Positions 44,824 to 52,747 of a stretch of DNA of 64,000 nucleotides are shown piece after piece (the first letter of the stretch is position 1; every line of letters begins with the position of its first letter). Position numbers and translations under genes: made by a program. The DNA is taken from assembly GCA_963976625.1 (NCBI GenBank), contig CAXBLA010000009.1, positions 46,134 to 110,133 on the forward strand, given 5' to 3'. The DNA comes from UBA1924 sp963976625 (GTDB lineage Bacteria; Planctomycetota; Phycisphaerae; Phycisphaerales; UBA1924). The notes beneath the pieces were generated by a model. That model saw only the letters and a program-made list of their open reading frames with translations. It had not been told where the DNA came from and searched no databases.

Positions 44824-44987
44824 GTGAGTTCTCCCGATGAGCAGCCGCACCATTCCACGCGGCCTGCCCACGGGGATAGTTTAACGCGTTGTGCGTGCGA
44901 GTGTCAGAAAACAGACCCTGAAAGGGCGAATGCCCGATCATCATGTTGTTGGGAAAACAGGGCGACCAGTTTCAGCTTAAGGCCTTG

Positions 44988-45545
44988 TCATGGGCTGGTC
45001 ATGGCCTGCTGCAGATCGCCCAAGCACGGCACCAGCCAACGCGCCCGGCGGGTGATCGCGTAGATCGCCCGGGGCGGGCGATCGTCGATCAAGCGACGAT
45101 CGAGCATCGACATGGTCTGCAGGTCGTTGATGGCCAGCGAGAGCGCCCGATCGGTCGCGGAGCCAAGGGACTGGGCGATGGTGTTGAACCGTTCGGAGCC
45201 CGCCCCCACTGCGTAGAGCGTGGGCATGGACCATTTCTTGAGCCCGAGATCGAGCGAGCTGGCTTTGTCGAGCGAATGCACCAGCGCACCGGCCGGCTCC
45301 GCGACGATGGAGCCGCGGGGTGTCAGGATGTATTCAGGGCGCATCGGGTGCCCGTGCCCGGGGTTGGGGATGACGAGCCCCAGGGTGTCGAGGAGCGCGA
45401 GCGAGGATTTGAGCGCGGCCCGCGAGCCCTCGAGATTGCTGGTGAGTGTGATGAACTTGCACCCGCCCGAGCCGCGGAGTGAGGCGAGGATCGGGATTGC
45501 CCATCGGCGCGCGAAGATCTGGTTGAGGTGGCTGGCTTCATGCAT
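44988..45545 (-). CDS. Tandem HxlR-like winged-helix regulator
   Basis: 185 aa made of two similar halves. Residues 10-80 (ARRWAIPILASLRG ... RPEYILTPRG) and 100-175 (LKKWSMPTLYAVGAG ... PRAIYAITRRA) each match one HxlR winged helix, the first with the KW-type start and the terminal wing. A single chain with two such domains could act as a pseudo-dimer. Divergent from the VOC-family gene 133 bases away, whose promoter contains a palindrome, so it is the likely regulator of that gene and itself. Confidence 0.72.
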   Translation of the reverse strand: MHEASHLNQIFARRWAIPILASLRGSGGCKFITLTSNLEGSRAALKSSLALLDTLGLVIPNPGHGHPMRPEYILTPRGSIVAEPAGALVHSLDKASSLDLGLKKWSMPTLYAVGAGSERFNTIAQSLGSATDRALSLAINDLQTMSMLDRRLIDDRPPRAIYAITRRARWLVPCLGDLQQAMTSP

Positions 45546-45602
45546 GGGCGAGGTGAGTTCTGGGTGAGCGTGCTCAATATCAAGAAATTGATGACGGCTC
45601 TA

Positions 45603-45639
45603 TTGACACGATTTTATAGTTGCTATATATTCATGTCAA
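45603..45639 (+). promoter_or_regulatory. Near-consensus sigma-70 promoter with an internal palindrome
   Basis: TTGACA (45603-45608), a 17-base spacer and TATATT (45626-45631) precede the VOC gene. TATAG-TTG-CTATA (45615-45627) is a perfect inverted repeat in the spacer and -10, and TTGACA itself is mirrored by TGTCAA at 45634-45639. Binding here would block polymerase, as expected for an HxlR-type operator. Confidence 0.75.
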
Positions 45640-45678
45640 GCATAATCCACAACTGTCTCACCCATCAAGGAGCACACT

Positions 45679-46059
45679 ATGAGCACCCCCATCCCCTTCG
45701 AACCCGAACTCACCATCGCGATGCGTGTCTCGGACATGAATGCCTCGATCGAGTGGTACACCGGCGTGCTCGGGTTCGAGCTGCTCTACAAGATGGATGA
45801 AATGGGCTGGGCCGAGATGAAGTCGCCGGTCCCGGGCGTGCAGCTGGGCGTAAGCCAGGTCGAAGCCGTCAAGCCCGGTGGGCCGACACCGACATGGGCT
45901 GTGTCTGATCTCGACGGCGCCCGCGCGACGCTCGAATCGCAGGGCGTGAAGTTCGATGGCGACACCATCGTCATCCCAGACATGGTCAAGCTGGCGACCT
46001 TCTTTGATCCTGATGGGAACTCGTTGATGCTCTCGCAGACGCTTGGTCAGATGGGCTGA
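45679..46059 (+). CDS. VOC-family (glyoxalase/bleomycin-resistance fold) protein
   Basis: 126 aa, one VOC domain: LTIAMRVSDMNASIEWYT opens the first beta-alpha-beta motif, WAEMKSPVPGVQLGVSQ and VKLATFFDPDGNSLML close the second. Metal ligands of the glyoxalase pattern are possible at the first His/Glu positions but are not clearly conserved. Small VOC enzymes include lyases, dioxygenases and resistance proteins; substrate unknown. Its own near-consensus promoter and divergent tandem-HxlR regulator suggest induction by a specific, probably aromatic or electrophilic, compound. Confidence 0.8.
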   Translation: MSTPIPFEPELTIAMRVSDMNASIEWYTGVLGFELLYKMDEMGWAEMKSPVPGVQLGVSQVEAVKPGGPTPTWAVSDLDGARATLESQGVKFDGDTIVIPDMVKLATFFDPDGNSLMLSQTLGQMG

Positions 46060-46094
46060 GCGGTCTTCGCCCGATCAGCCATCGCCCGTTCGGA

Positions 46095-47297
46095 TCAGGC
46101 CGCGAAGCCGAAGTGATCGTCGTCGGATGAGAAGTAATCGTCGTCATCCTCGTCGACCGGATCGATGTATGACCCGGTATCGATCGCGCCCCACTGGTCT
46201 TTGGGCAGGTGGCGGTGGTGGACGCGGATCACGCGTCCGAGCTGCTCGGCGAACAGCCGGGCGATGATGTTGAGCGTGCGGATGTCCTCGTCGCCAAACT
46301 CCATCGACTGATCGCGGAACAACGCGAGCACGGCGAGGCACTCGTCGTCGTGCTGGCACGAGACGATCATCGCGGTTGAGTCTTCGAGCCAGTGGGCATC
46401 GCGCCCAAGGGCCTCGTCCATCTCGTAACGACCCGTGAGCGAGATCACCTGATCGGTGTCCTCGAACTGGGGCGCGACGGAATCGGCGAGTTGGTCGAGC
46501 ATGATCTCGGCGGCGTCGCGGGGGATGTCGTAGTTGACATACGCGCCGAGCGAGTAATCGCCCGAGCTCGATGGCAGGAACACGGCGGCGTTGGTCGAGC
46601 CGATTTTGCTGAGCGTGAACTCGAGCATGGTCCGCAGGAGCGATTCGATCTCGAGCTCTTGGCGGAGCATGGCGTTGAACTCTGTCGCAAGCTTCACATC
46701 GCCGAACTGTTCGGAGAGGTCTTGGTACGCGGTGACCAGATCGTTGCACAGGTCGCCGACCTGGCCCGACACATCCTGGCGGGCGGAGTTGAGCTTGTGG
46801 CAGAGCTTCTTGAGCCGATCGACGCGGGCGTCGCGCTGGCGGATGCGCTGGGCACGCTTGACGGACTCGAGCAAACGAGCGGTGGTCTGGGCGTTGCGGC
46901 TCTGGATCGAGATCAGATCGCATGCGCCCGAGCGCATCGCGCGGATCGCGTCGTCGATGTTTTCAGTCTGGCCGATGATCACGCCGACGAGTGCGGGGTG
47001 GTTCGCTGAGAGCTGATCGAGCAGGTCGATGCCGTCGGTGCTGGGCAGGGCGCGTTCGATGATGACCAGATCGCAGGTGTTGGTGACGACCTGTTCTTTG
47101 GCAGCGGCGGCGTCTTCAACAAAGTGGAGCGATTCGACATGCCCGTGGAGCATGCTCGACAAGCGTCGGCGGACCGAAGCGCGGGGCGAGACGGCGATTA
47201 CACGCACACCCAGGTCGGATGCGGGGTCGTGCTCAACGCCCAGATCAACGGGGGTGGTGCTCAGGCTTGTTGGCTTGGTCTTGTTGGGTCGTTCCAT
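46095..47297 (-). CDS. Pseudo-receiver plus GAF-domain signalling protein
   Basis: 400 aa. Residues 30-150 have a response-regulator fold, but the phosphoacceptor Asp is Glu81 (LVIIERALPSTDG) and the usual acidic pair is SPRA, so it cannot be phosphorylated in the normal way. Residues 150-200 are a coiled coil, and 210-370 a GAF-like domain (MLEFTLSKIGSTNAAVFL). The C-terminus is acidic (DEDDDDYFSSDDDHF). Same strand as the HDOD kinase and HTH-receiver upstream, 57 bases after the kinase stop. Glu at this site may mimic a phosphorylated state. Confidence 0.8.
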   Translation of the reverse strand: MERPNKTKPTSLSTTPVDLGVEHDPASDLGVRVIAVSPRASVRRRLSSMLHGHVESLHFVEDAAAAKEQVVTNTCDLVIIERALPSTDGIDLLDQLSANHPALVGVIIGQTENIDDAIRAMRSGACDLISIQSRNAQTTARLLESVKRAQRIRQRDARVDRLKKLCHKLNSARQDVSGQVGDLCNDLVTAYQDLSEQFGDVKLATEFNAMLRQELEIESLLRTMLEFTLSKIGSTNAAVFLPSSSGDYSLGAYVNYDIPRDAAEIMLDQLADSVAPQFEDTDQVISLTGRYEMDEALGRDAHWLEDSTAMIVSCQHDDECLAVLALFRDQSMEFGDEDIRTLNIIARLFAEQLGRVIRVHHRHLPKDQWGAIDTGSYIDPVDEDDDDYFSSDDDHFGFAA

Positions 47298-47354
47298 GAT
47301 CCGTGCTCGGCTCTCTGTTTGTCTTCAACACCGGGTGGTGTCTCTTGTGGTGGT

Positions 47355-49703
47355 TCACGCCGCCTGAATGTCGGTCGCGAACGGGTTGTCCAGGAGGTCC
47401 GTCTCCAGGTAGATCACCACCTCAGCACCCTTGCTGTCGCCCGGGTTGTTGCCCAGGACGATCTCGCCCTTGTGCAGCTCGATGAGCCCACGCGCCCGTG
47501 CCAGCCCCAGCCCCGAACGACGACCCGCGTCGAGCTCGGAAAAGAAGGGATCGAAGGCGTGTTTGATCGAGTCGCTCGTGAAACCGGGCCCGCGATCGGT
47601 GATCCGTACCAAGAGTCGGCCATCTCGCGACCCGGGTTCAATGCAAACGGAAATGATTGCGTTCGGGCTCGCCTGCACCGCGTTCATGATGGGCTCGGCC
47701 ACCGCTTTGGCGAGCATGTCCAGATCCATGCCGATGGGCCGGATCTCGCCCTTGGGGTTGCACTGGATGCGGACATTGTGCCCCTGGGCCTGACACCGAT
47801 CTCTTGCAATCGCAATGGCTTGGCGCACCATCAGGATCGGATCGGCCAGCGCCAGCTTGGGAGTCGGCGGGTCGGCGATCATGTGCAAGCTGGTGATCAG
47901 ATCGGTGAGCTGATCGGAAGCCGCAGTAATTGCGCGGGCCGAGGCTTGTTCGCGTTCGGTGCCCGAACGCTCGAAGAGCTGCTGTGATCGCCCCTTGATA
48001 ATCGCCAGCGGGTTGTTCATCTCATGAGCCGCCCCCGCGGCCATCTTGCCGAGCTGAACCAGCGACTCCTTGGTCGTCAGCTCATGACGCAGCGCGGTCA
48101 TCGCGTGGTTCGCGCCCGCGAGCTCCTCGCCCACGCGCCGCCCCTTCTCGGCGATGATCGCCTGGGCCAGCGCCCGCCCCCAGAGCGCTCGCACGGTGGC
48201 GAAACCGGGCGTGGAGACGATCTGTTCGATGCCACTGCCCATCTTGGGCATGATGATCAGGAACGAGGATTCGTCGCTCGGCTGTTCGGCCTGAGCGTCC
48301 GCGCTGCCGATGAGCATGGGGGCGCCGATCTCTTTGACGCTCATGAACAACTCGCGGAGCCAATCGAGCGTGGCCAGCTCCATCGACTGCGAGGCGTTGG
48401 CGTGGGCCAGCATCCCGGGGCGTACGGTCTCGTGCTCGCTCTGCGGGGCCTTGACTGCCTTCGAGGGCGTCACGACCTTGCCCTGATCGATCATCAAGGT
48501 CTGCCAGGGCGCGCCGTCTGAGTGCTGCACGATTACCGCGGCCCGCTCGGAGCCGACAAGCACACTGGCCGATCGGACAATCGAACAGAATATCTGCTCG
48601 GGCGACGCATCGACTCGTGCGTGCTCATGGAAGGTGTCGATGGATTCGAGGATCCGATCGCTGGTCTTAGCCGACGAGAGCTTGGAGCGCAGATCGGTGT
48701 TGAGCTGGGCGAGCCGACGGTTGGCGGCCGTGAGCGATTCGATGAGCAAGCCCTGCTCGGCGATCTCCCCAAGCCCCAGGATCTTGCCACGCGTGGCGAC
48801 GCCTTCGATGAGTGCAGGCGTGTTGTTCTTGAAGAACTCGGGATTGATCCTGAGGAACTCGGCCTGCTCGTAGAGGTCCAGCGGCTCGCCATACTCACCG
48901 GCCCAGCCCAGATGCGTATCACGCGCCCAAGACTCGGCGATGGTCACAATCGAAACAAGCGATCGGCTCGCGCTCTCGGGCAGCGAGCCCAGGTGCTGCG
49001 AGTGCAGCCAGATCGCGTCGCGGACCGGATCGGGCAGCTTCCAGTGCTCGGCCATCCGCTTGCCGGCGGTGTGATGATCGAGCCCGAGCATCGTCCGCTC
49101 GACGAGGCACAGCGAGCAGTGGCGCGACTGCGACATCGCCAGCGCCCGCTGATACGCCTTGGGAAGAATCAAATCGAGCGAGAGCTTGCCCAAATCATGG
49201 AGCAGGCCCGCGAGGTAGGCTTGGTCGGGCGAGACACCCAGCTGCGGATGCTCTTGAGCGATTGCATGGGCCCCGCACGCGACGGCCAGCGAGTGGATCC
49301 AGAACCCTGAACGATCAAACAGATGATCCTCGGCGTCGTGCTCGGGGGTTTCGGTGCTGAGCTGTTGATAGACATGCACGCTCAGCGCCGCGACCTGCAC
49401 GGCTTCGAGTCCGAGCATAATCACCGCGCGCCGGACGGTCGTGATCTTGTCGCCGAGTCCCTTATCAGCGGTTCGGCACATCGACAGGATCATCGTGCTC
49501 ATCGCCGGGTCAGATTCGATCAGCAGGATGATCTCGTCGAGGTTGATGTCCTCGACGCTCGAGATTGACATCAGACGCGTCGCCACCGCCGGCAGCGTGG
49601 GCAGGCGATCAATGTTCGATAAAATTAGCTCGACCTGCTGCTCGTTCATGGGCGCAGCAGCAGAATCTGATTGTCCTGCCGGGCTTGGCTGTTGGTTATT
49701 CAT
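47355..49703 (-). CDS. HDOD-domain histidine kinase
   Basis: 782 aa, soluble. Residues about 20-240 are an HDOD domain (IDRLPTLPAVATRLMSI, GLLHDLGKLSLDLIL with an HD pair). A GAF-like region follows at about 350-500. The kinase core has the phosphorylated H560 in AAHEMNNPLAIIKG, then an ATP-binding region with DMLAKAVAEPIMNAV (N box), DRGPGFTSDSIK and GLGLARARGLIE. No membrane segment. Fused HDOD is unusual in kinases and suggests sensing of a cytosolic cue. The HTH-receiver gene is 18 bases upstream. Confidence 0.92.
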   Translation of the reverse strand: MNNQQPSPAGQSDSAAAPMNEQQVELILSNIDRLPTLPAVATRLMSISSVEDINLDEIILLIESDPAMSTMILSMCRTADKGLGDKITTVRRAVIMLGLEAVQVAALSVHVYQQLSTETPEHDAEDHLFDRSGFWIHSLAVACGAHAIAQEHPQLGVSPDQAYLAGLLHDLGKLSLDLILPKAYQRALAMSQSRHCSLCLVERTMLGLDHHTAGKRMAEHWKLPDPVRDAIWLHSQHLGSLPESASRSLVSIVTIAESWARDTHLGWAGEYGEPLDLYEQAEFLRINPEFFKNNTPALIEGVATRGKILGLGEIAEQGLLIESLTAANRRLAQLNTDLRSKLSSAKTSDRILESIDTFHEHARVDASPEQIFCSIVRSASVLVGSERAAVIVQHSDGAPWQTLMIDQGKVVTPSKAVKAPQSEHETVRPGMLAHANASQSMELATLDWLRELFMSVKEIGAPMLIGSADAQAEQPSDESSFLIIMPKMGSGIEQIVSTPGFATVRALWGRALAQAIIAEKGRRVGEELAGANHAMTALRHELTTKESLVQLGKMAAGAAHEMNNPLAIIKGRSQQLFERSGTEREQASARAITAASDQLTDLITSLHMIADPPTPKLALADPILMVRQAIAIARDRCQAQGHNVRIQCNPKGEIRPIGMDLDMLAKAVAEPIMNAVQASPNAIISVCIEPGSRDGRLLVRITDRGPGFTSDSIKHAFDPFFSELDAGRRSGLGLARARGLIELHKGEIVLGNNPGDSKGAEVVIYLETDLLDNPFATDIQAA

Positions 49704-49721
49704 GGTGCCCTCGCCGAGTGT

Positions 49722-50324
49722 TTACGAAGCGTTGATCTCGAGGAGCGTCTCGATCCGGGTGATCATCTCGCGTAGATCAAAGGGCTTCTTGAGGAAATCG
49801 TCGGCCCCGGCGTTGCGGAGCTTCTCGATCTCGACGGGATCCACCACGCCAGAGACACACATGATGCGGGTGTGGCCCATAGTCTCGGAGGCGCGGACGC
49901 GCTGGCAAACGATATTGCCGTTGATATCGGGGAGCATGTAATCGAGCAGGATCAGGTGGGGCTTGAACCGTTCGGTCTCGATCCCGGCGTCGTAGCCCGT
50001 CGATGCCTGGCAGACCTCGAAGCGCCCGTCGCTGACGAGCATCTCGGTGATCAGGTCCAAGATCTCGGGCTCGTCGTCGACAACGAGCACGCGCTTGCGG
50101 TCCGAGCCGATGGCGGCCAGCGGGATCTCGTTCTCACGCATGAATCTGATCAGCTCGTCACGCGGGATTCGGCGGAACCGAGAGCCCGGCACGCGGAAGC
50201 CGTTGAGCCGGCCCGAGTCGAAGCAGCGGATGATGGTCTGCTGCGAGACCTTGCAGACCTTGGCGGCCTCGCCGGTCGTGAAGACCTTCTTCTCCGACCA
50301 ATCTTGATTCTGTTGTGCAACCAT
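49722..50324 (-). CDS. Response regulator with N-terminal MerR/excisionase-type HTH
   Basis: 200 aa from the ATG at 50324, preceded by GGAAGG; an ORF start 30 codons upstream encodes Arg/Gln-rich residues. Residues 13-60 are a winged HTH of the excisionase/MerR kind (FTTGEAAKVCKVSQQTIIR, then GSRFRRIPRDELIRFM). Residues 75-195 are a complete receiver with D83, D84, phospho-Asp D128 (LILLDYMLPD), and K in FLKKPF. Order of DNA-binding domain first and receiver last is reversed from normal regulators. Likely target of the HDOD kinase encoded next. Confidence 0.9.
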   Translation of the reverse strand: MVAQQNQDWSEKKVFTTGEAAKVCKVSQQTIIRCFDSGRLNGFRVPGSRFRRIPRDELIRFMRENEIPLAAIGSDRKRVLVVDDEPEILDLITEMLVSDGRFEVCQASTGYDAGIETERFKPHLILLDYMLPDINGNIVCQRVRASETMGHTRIMCVSGVVDPVEIEKLRNAGADDFLKKPFDLREMITRIETLLEINAS

Positions 50325-50514
50325 TGCCAGTGACCTTCCGTGATCTAAGCGGGATCGATGCTGTCGTTGTAGAGTGATTCGGGTGATCACCTGCCTGATC
50401 GGATATCGTCGCACAGCTTACCCAACTTCACAGGGATCGGGCGAGTGACGGCGAACCAATCAGTCAAGCAACCTGCACCGCCTGGATGGCGAGCGAGCCT
50501 CGGTTATGGGACGA

Positions 50515-51258
50515 TCAGCTCTGGGGCTTGGGCGAAGTCTTGGTCTGACCACGGGCACGCCACTGGGTCACGGCGTCTGGCTCGCGGGCATAGATCGGCC
50601 TGAGCTCATCAGGATCAATCGGGGCGATGCCCGCAGCCGCCGAAACGCAGTGGCGTGCGTCGAGCACCAACGGCTCGATCGAGATGCCGCGATCGTTGGC
50701 CAGCCCGACGAATGAGCCGGGCAGGTGCTTGTCCGCAAAGATCGCGCGGAGACTCAACTCACCGATACCCTGAGCATCGAGCACCCCGAGCGATTCGACG
50801 CGCCCGTCCTCGTGCACCAGCGAGCAGTGGGCCATCTGATTCTTCGACGCCAGCGCGATCAGCGCCGGGCGATGCGATGGTTCGATCGCCTGCGCCCCCA
50901 CTGCCGCCGAGGGCACCGCGACGAGCTCGCAGCCAAGCGTGTGGGCGAGGACTTTGGCCGTCGTGCTGGCAATCCGCAGCGCGGTGTAGCCGCCCGGGCC
51001 GATGGAGACGATGATCCGCGCGATCTGCGTCGGCTTGATCTGATGCGCTGCGCACAACGATTCGATCAGCACCATGATCGCATCGGAGCTTCGTATACCG
51101 TCTGGAATGGGCCTTGAGCCAATCAACGAAACTGGACCAGCGGAGTCATCATCGTCTGCACAGAACACCGCCGCGGCGTGCGCATCGGCTGATGCGCTCG
51201 GGTTGGAGAGCTCGATCGCAAGCACGATCGTTGACAAGTTGTTGGAATCGATCGTCAT
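50515..51258 (-). CDS. tsaB: tRNA threonylcarbamoyladenosine biosynthesis protein TsaB
   Basis: 247 aa ASKHA-fold protein, the inactive partner of TsaD in making t6A at position 37 of ANN-reading tRNAs. Identified from ASTTAKVLAHTLGC, SIGPGGYTALRIAS and VPSAAVGAQAI, which match the N-terminal region of TsaB. It starts 11 bases after arfB on the same strand, so they are likely co-transcribed. The C-terminus is Arg/Gln-rich. Confidence 0.88.
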   Translation of the reverse strand: MTIDSNNLSTIVLAIELSNPSASADAHAAAVFCADDDDSAGPVSLIGSRPIPDGIRSSDAIMVLIESLCAAHQIKPTQIARIIVSIGPGGYTALRIASTTAKVLAHTLGCELVAVPSAAVGAQAIEPSHRPALIALASKNQMAHCSLVHEDGRVESLGVLDAQGIGELSLRAIFADKHLPGSFVGLANDRGISIEPLVLDARHCVSAAAGIAPIDPDELRPIYAREPDAVTQWRARGQTKTSPKPQS

Positions 51259-51269
51259 GTGAACTCTGC

Positions 51270-51749
51270 TCAGTGCTGCTCGGGTGGTCGTCGGCGTTGC
51301 TTGGTTTCCGATCGTTGCTTCTTGTTCTCAAGTCTACGCCGGACCGATCCCTTGGTCGGCTTGGTCGCCCGCCTGGCCTTGGGCTCGACGAGCGAACGCA
51401 TGACCATCTCACGCAGGCGATCCATGCACGCCCGGCGGTTGCGCGATTGGCTGCGGGTCTCGTCGGCGCTGAGCACCAGCTCGTTGTCGGCGTTGATCGC
51501 GTTGCGCCCAAGACGCATGAACCTCGCCCGGGCACGCGCAGAGAGCGGGATCTGATCGACACAGATCCGCAGCTGGGCCTTGGTGGATCGCTTGTTGACA
51601 TTCTGCCCGCCCGGGCCCGACGAACGCACGAAGCTGATCACGATCGCATTCTGGTCCACCCGGACCCCGGGCGCGAGCAAAACACCCGACTTTGATCGGT
51701 TGGGCGGGCTCGCCGGGGGGCGCTGATCGTGGTTTTCGGGGTCGTTCAT
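51270..51749 (-). CDS. arfB: Alternative ribosome-rescue factor ArfB (YaeJ-like, GGQ)
   Basis: 159 aa, one GGQ domain without the codon-recognition domains of RF1/RF2. G47-G48-Q49 lies in SSGPGGQNVNKRSTKAQL, and the C-terminal tail is strongly basic (KPTKGSVRRRLENKKQR), which in ArfB enters the empty mRNA channel. Releases peptides from stalled ribosomes. A 20-residue Pro/Arg-rich segment precedes the domain. Upstream of tsaB. Confidence 0.93.
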   Translation of the reverse strand: MNDPENHDQRPPASPPNRSKSGVLLAPGVRVDQNAIVISFVRSSGPGGQNVNKRSTKAQLRICVDQIPLSARARARFMRLGRNAINADNELVLSADETRSQSRNRRACMDRLREMVMRSLVEPKARRATKPTKGSVRRRLENKKQRSETKQRRRPPEQH

Positions 51750-51843
51750 GGGGGCTCATAGCAAGGTTGGGATGCAATTGCAAGTGCTTTATCCACTCGA
51801 TCTTGCGCAAAAAAAGAGAACACAAAAGACATCGCCGTGCCCA

Positions 51844-51872
51844 TTGACTCTGGGCGTTGAGTCTGCGATACT
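51844..51872 (+). promoter_or_regulatory. Candidate sigma-70 promoter with long leader, before the HU-like gene
   Basis: TTGACT (51844-51849), 17 bases, GATACT (51867-51872). GACTC-N8-GAGTC (51846-51863) is an inverted repeat across the -35 and spacer. The HU-like start is about 260 bases further on. The 51750-52138 gap otherwise holds no recognisable gene; several short ORFs in it lack ribosome sites. Confidence 0.5.
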
Positions 51873-52138
51873 CATCTTCACGGAGATCATATTCCGTTTC
51901 GTGTACCGATCTGGATGGTACTGGCTGGAAAAGAGTTATCGTCGCTGCCCCCATGGTCAATAGCTGGTATAAAGCTGGCCAAACCGGGACAACGCCAGAT
52001 AGACAACCACGGCCGATAACCATCCCTCCAAGTGCCCGAACGAAGATGATCATCGATAGATACCAGAGGGGCCCCGGCGAGTATTTGGGGGCTCAATAAT
52101 CAATACATGCACGCACCATGCGTATAAGGGAACACAAC

Positions 52139-52609
52139 ATGAACACGATCACCAAGAAAATCCTGATCGACCGGATCGCTGAGACCACCGACATGAAGCG
52201 TGTGGCCGTCAAGCAGGTTGTTCAGGAGTTTCTTGACCAGGTGATCGTCGAGCTCGGCGACGGCAATCGGCTCGAGTTCCGCGACTTCGGAGTGTTCGAG
52301 GTCAAGAACCGCGCCCCCCGCATCGCACAGAACCCCAAGACCCTCGAGCGTGTCCCTGTGCCCGCCAAGCGGACCGTGAAGTTCAAGGTCGGGCGTCGCA
52401 TGCGTGAAGCCATGGAAACCCCAGACACCGACGGCCAGAACCCTGCAGTGGAAGCCGGCACGCCCAACACCGGCTCGCCCTCAGCGGTCACCGCCAACGC
52501 GTCGCGGGCCGAGAGCAAGATCCACATCAACGCCAACCCGGACATCGTCGGTTCGATCCGAGGCGAGCAGAGCACCGCGCACGAGCACGAGACCGCCAAC
52601 ACGCTCTGA
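52139..52609 (+). CDS. HU/IHF-family DNA-binding protein with acidic C-terminal extension
   Basis: 156 aa from the ATG at 52139, after AAGGG. Residues 1-92 are the HU fold: TKKILIDRIAETTDMKR, GNRLEFRDFGVFEVKNR, APRIAQNPKTLERVPVPA (the DNA-inserting arm with NPKT) and VKFKVGRRMREAM. Residues 93-156 are a Thr/Ser/Asn/His-rich extension (NPAVEAGTPNTGSPSAVTAN), absent from ordinary 90 aa HU. Bends and packages DNA. Confidence 0.92.
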   Translation: MNTITKKILIDRIAETTDMKRVAVKQVVQEFLDQVIVELGDGNRLEFRDFGVFEVKNRAPRIAQNPKTLERVPVPAKRTVKFKVGRRMREAMETPDTDGQNPAVEAGTPNTGSPSAVTANASRAESKIHINANPDIVGSIRGEQSTAHEHETANTL

Positions 52610-52651
52610 TTCGTTGCCTACCAACTCAAAGACTCCGAACGCACCGATCTG

Positions 52652-52679
52652 AACGCACCTCAATGGGGTGCGTTTTTTT
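52652..52679 (+). terminator. Rho-independent terminator of the HU-like gene
   Basis: AACGCACC-TCAATG-GGGTGCGTT plus seven T, 43 bases past the stop. Confidence 0.93.
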
Positions 52680-52689
52680 GTGATGTGTT

Positions 52690-52721
52690 CAACAAAAACA
52701 CCCCGCATCGAGCGGGGTGCT
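52690..52721 (-). terminator. Rho-independent terminator of the DEAD-box helicase gene
   Basis: On the minus strand CACCCCGC-TCGAT-GCGGGGTG is followed by TTTTTGTTG. It lies 27 bases past the helicase stop and faces the HU-like gene's terminator. Confidence 0.9.
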
Positions 52722-52747
52722 GAAGATATTAAAACTGATCCGGCGTG

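Noticed and set aside
51409..52053. 214-codon leftward open frame overlapping arfB
   Set aside because: Other frame of arfB plus intergenic DNA; GGQ is in the other frame and no start signal is present.
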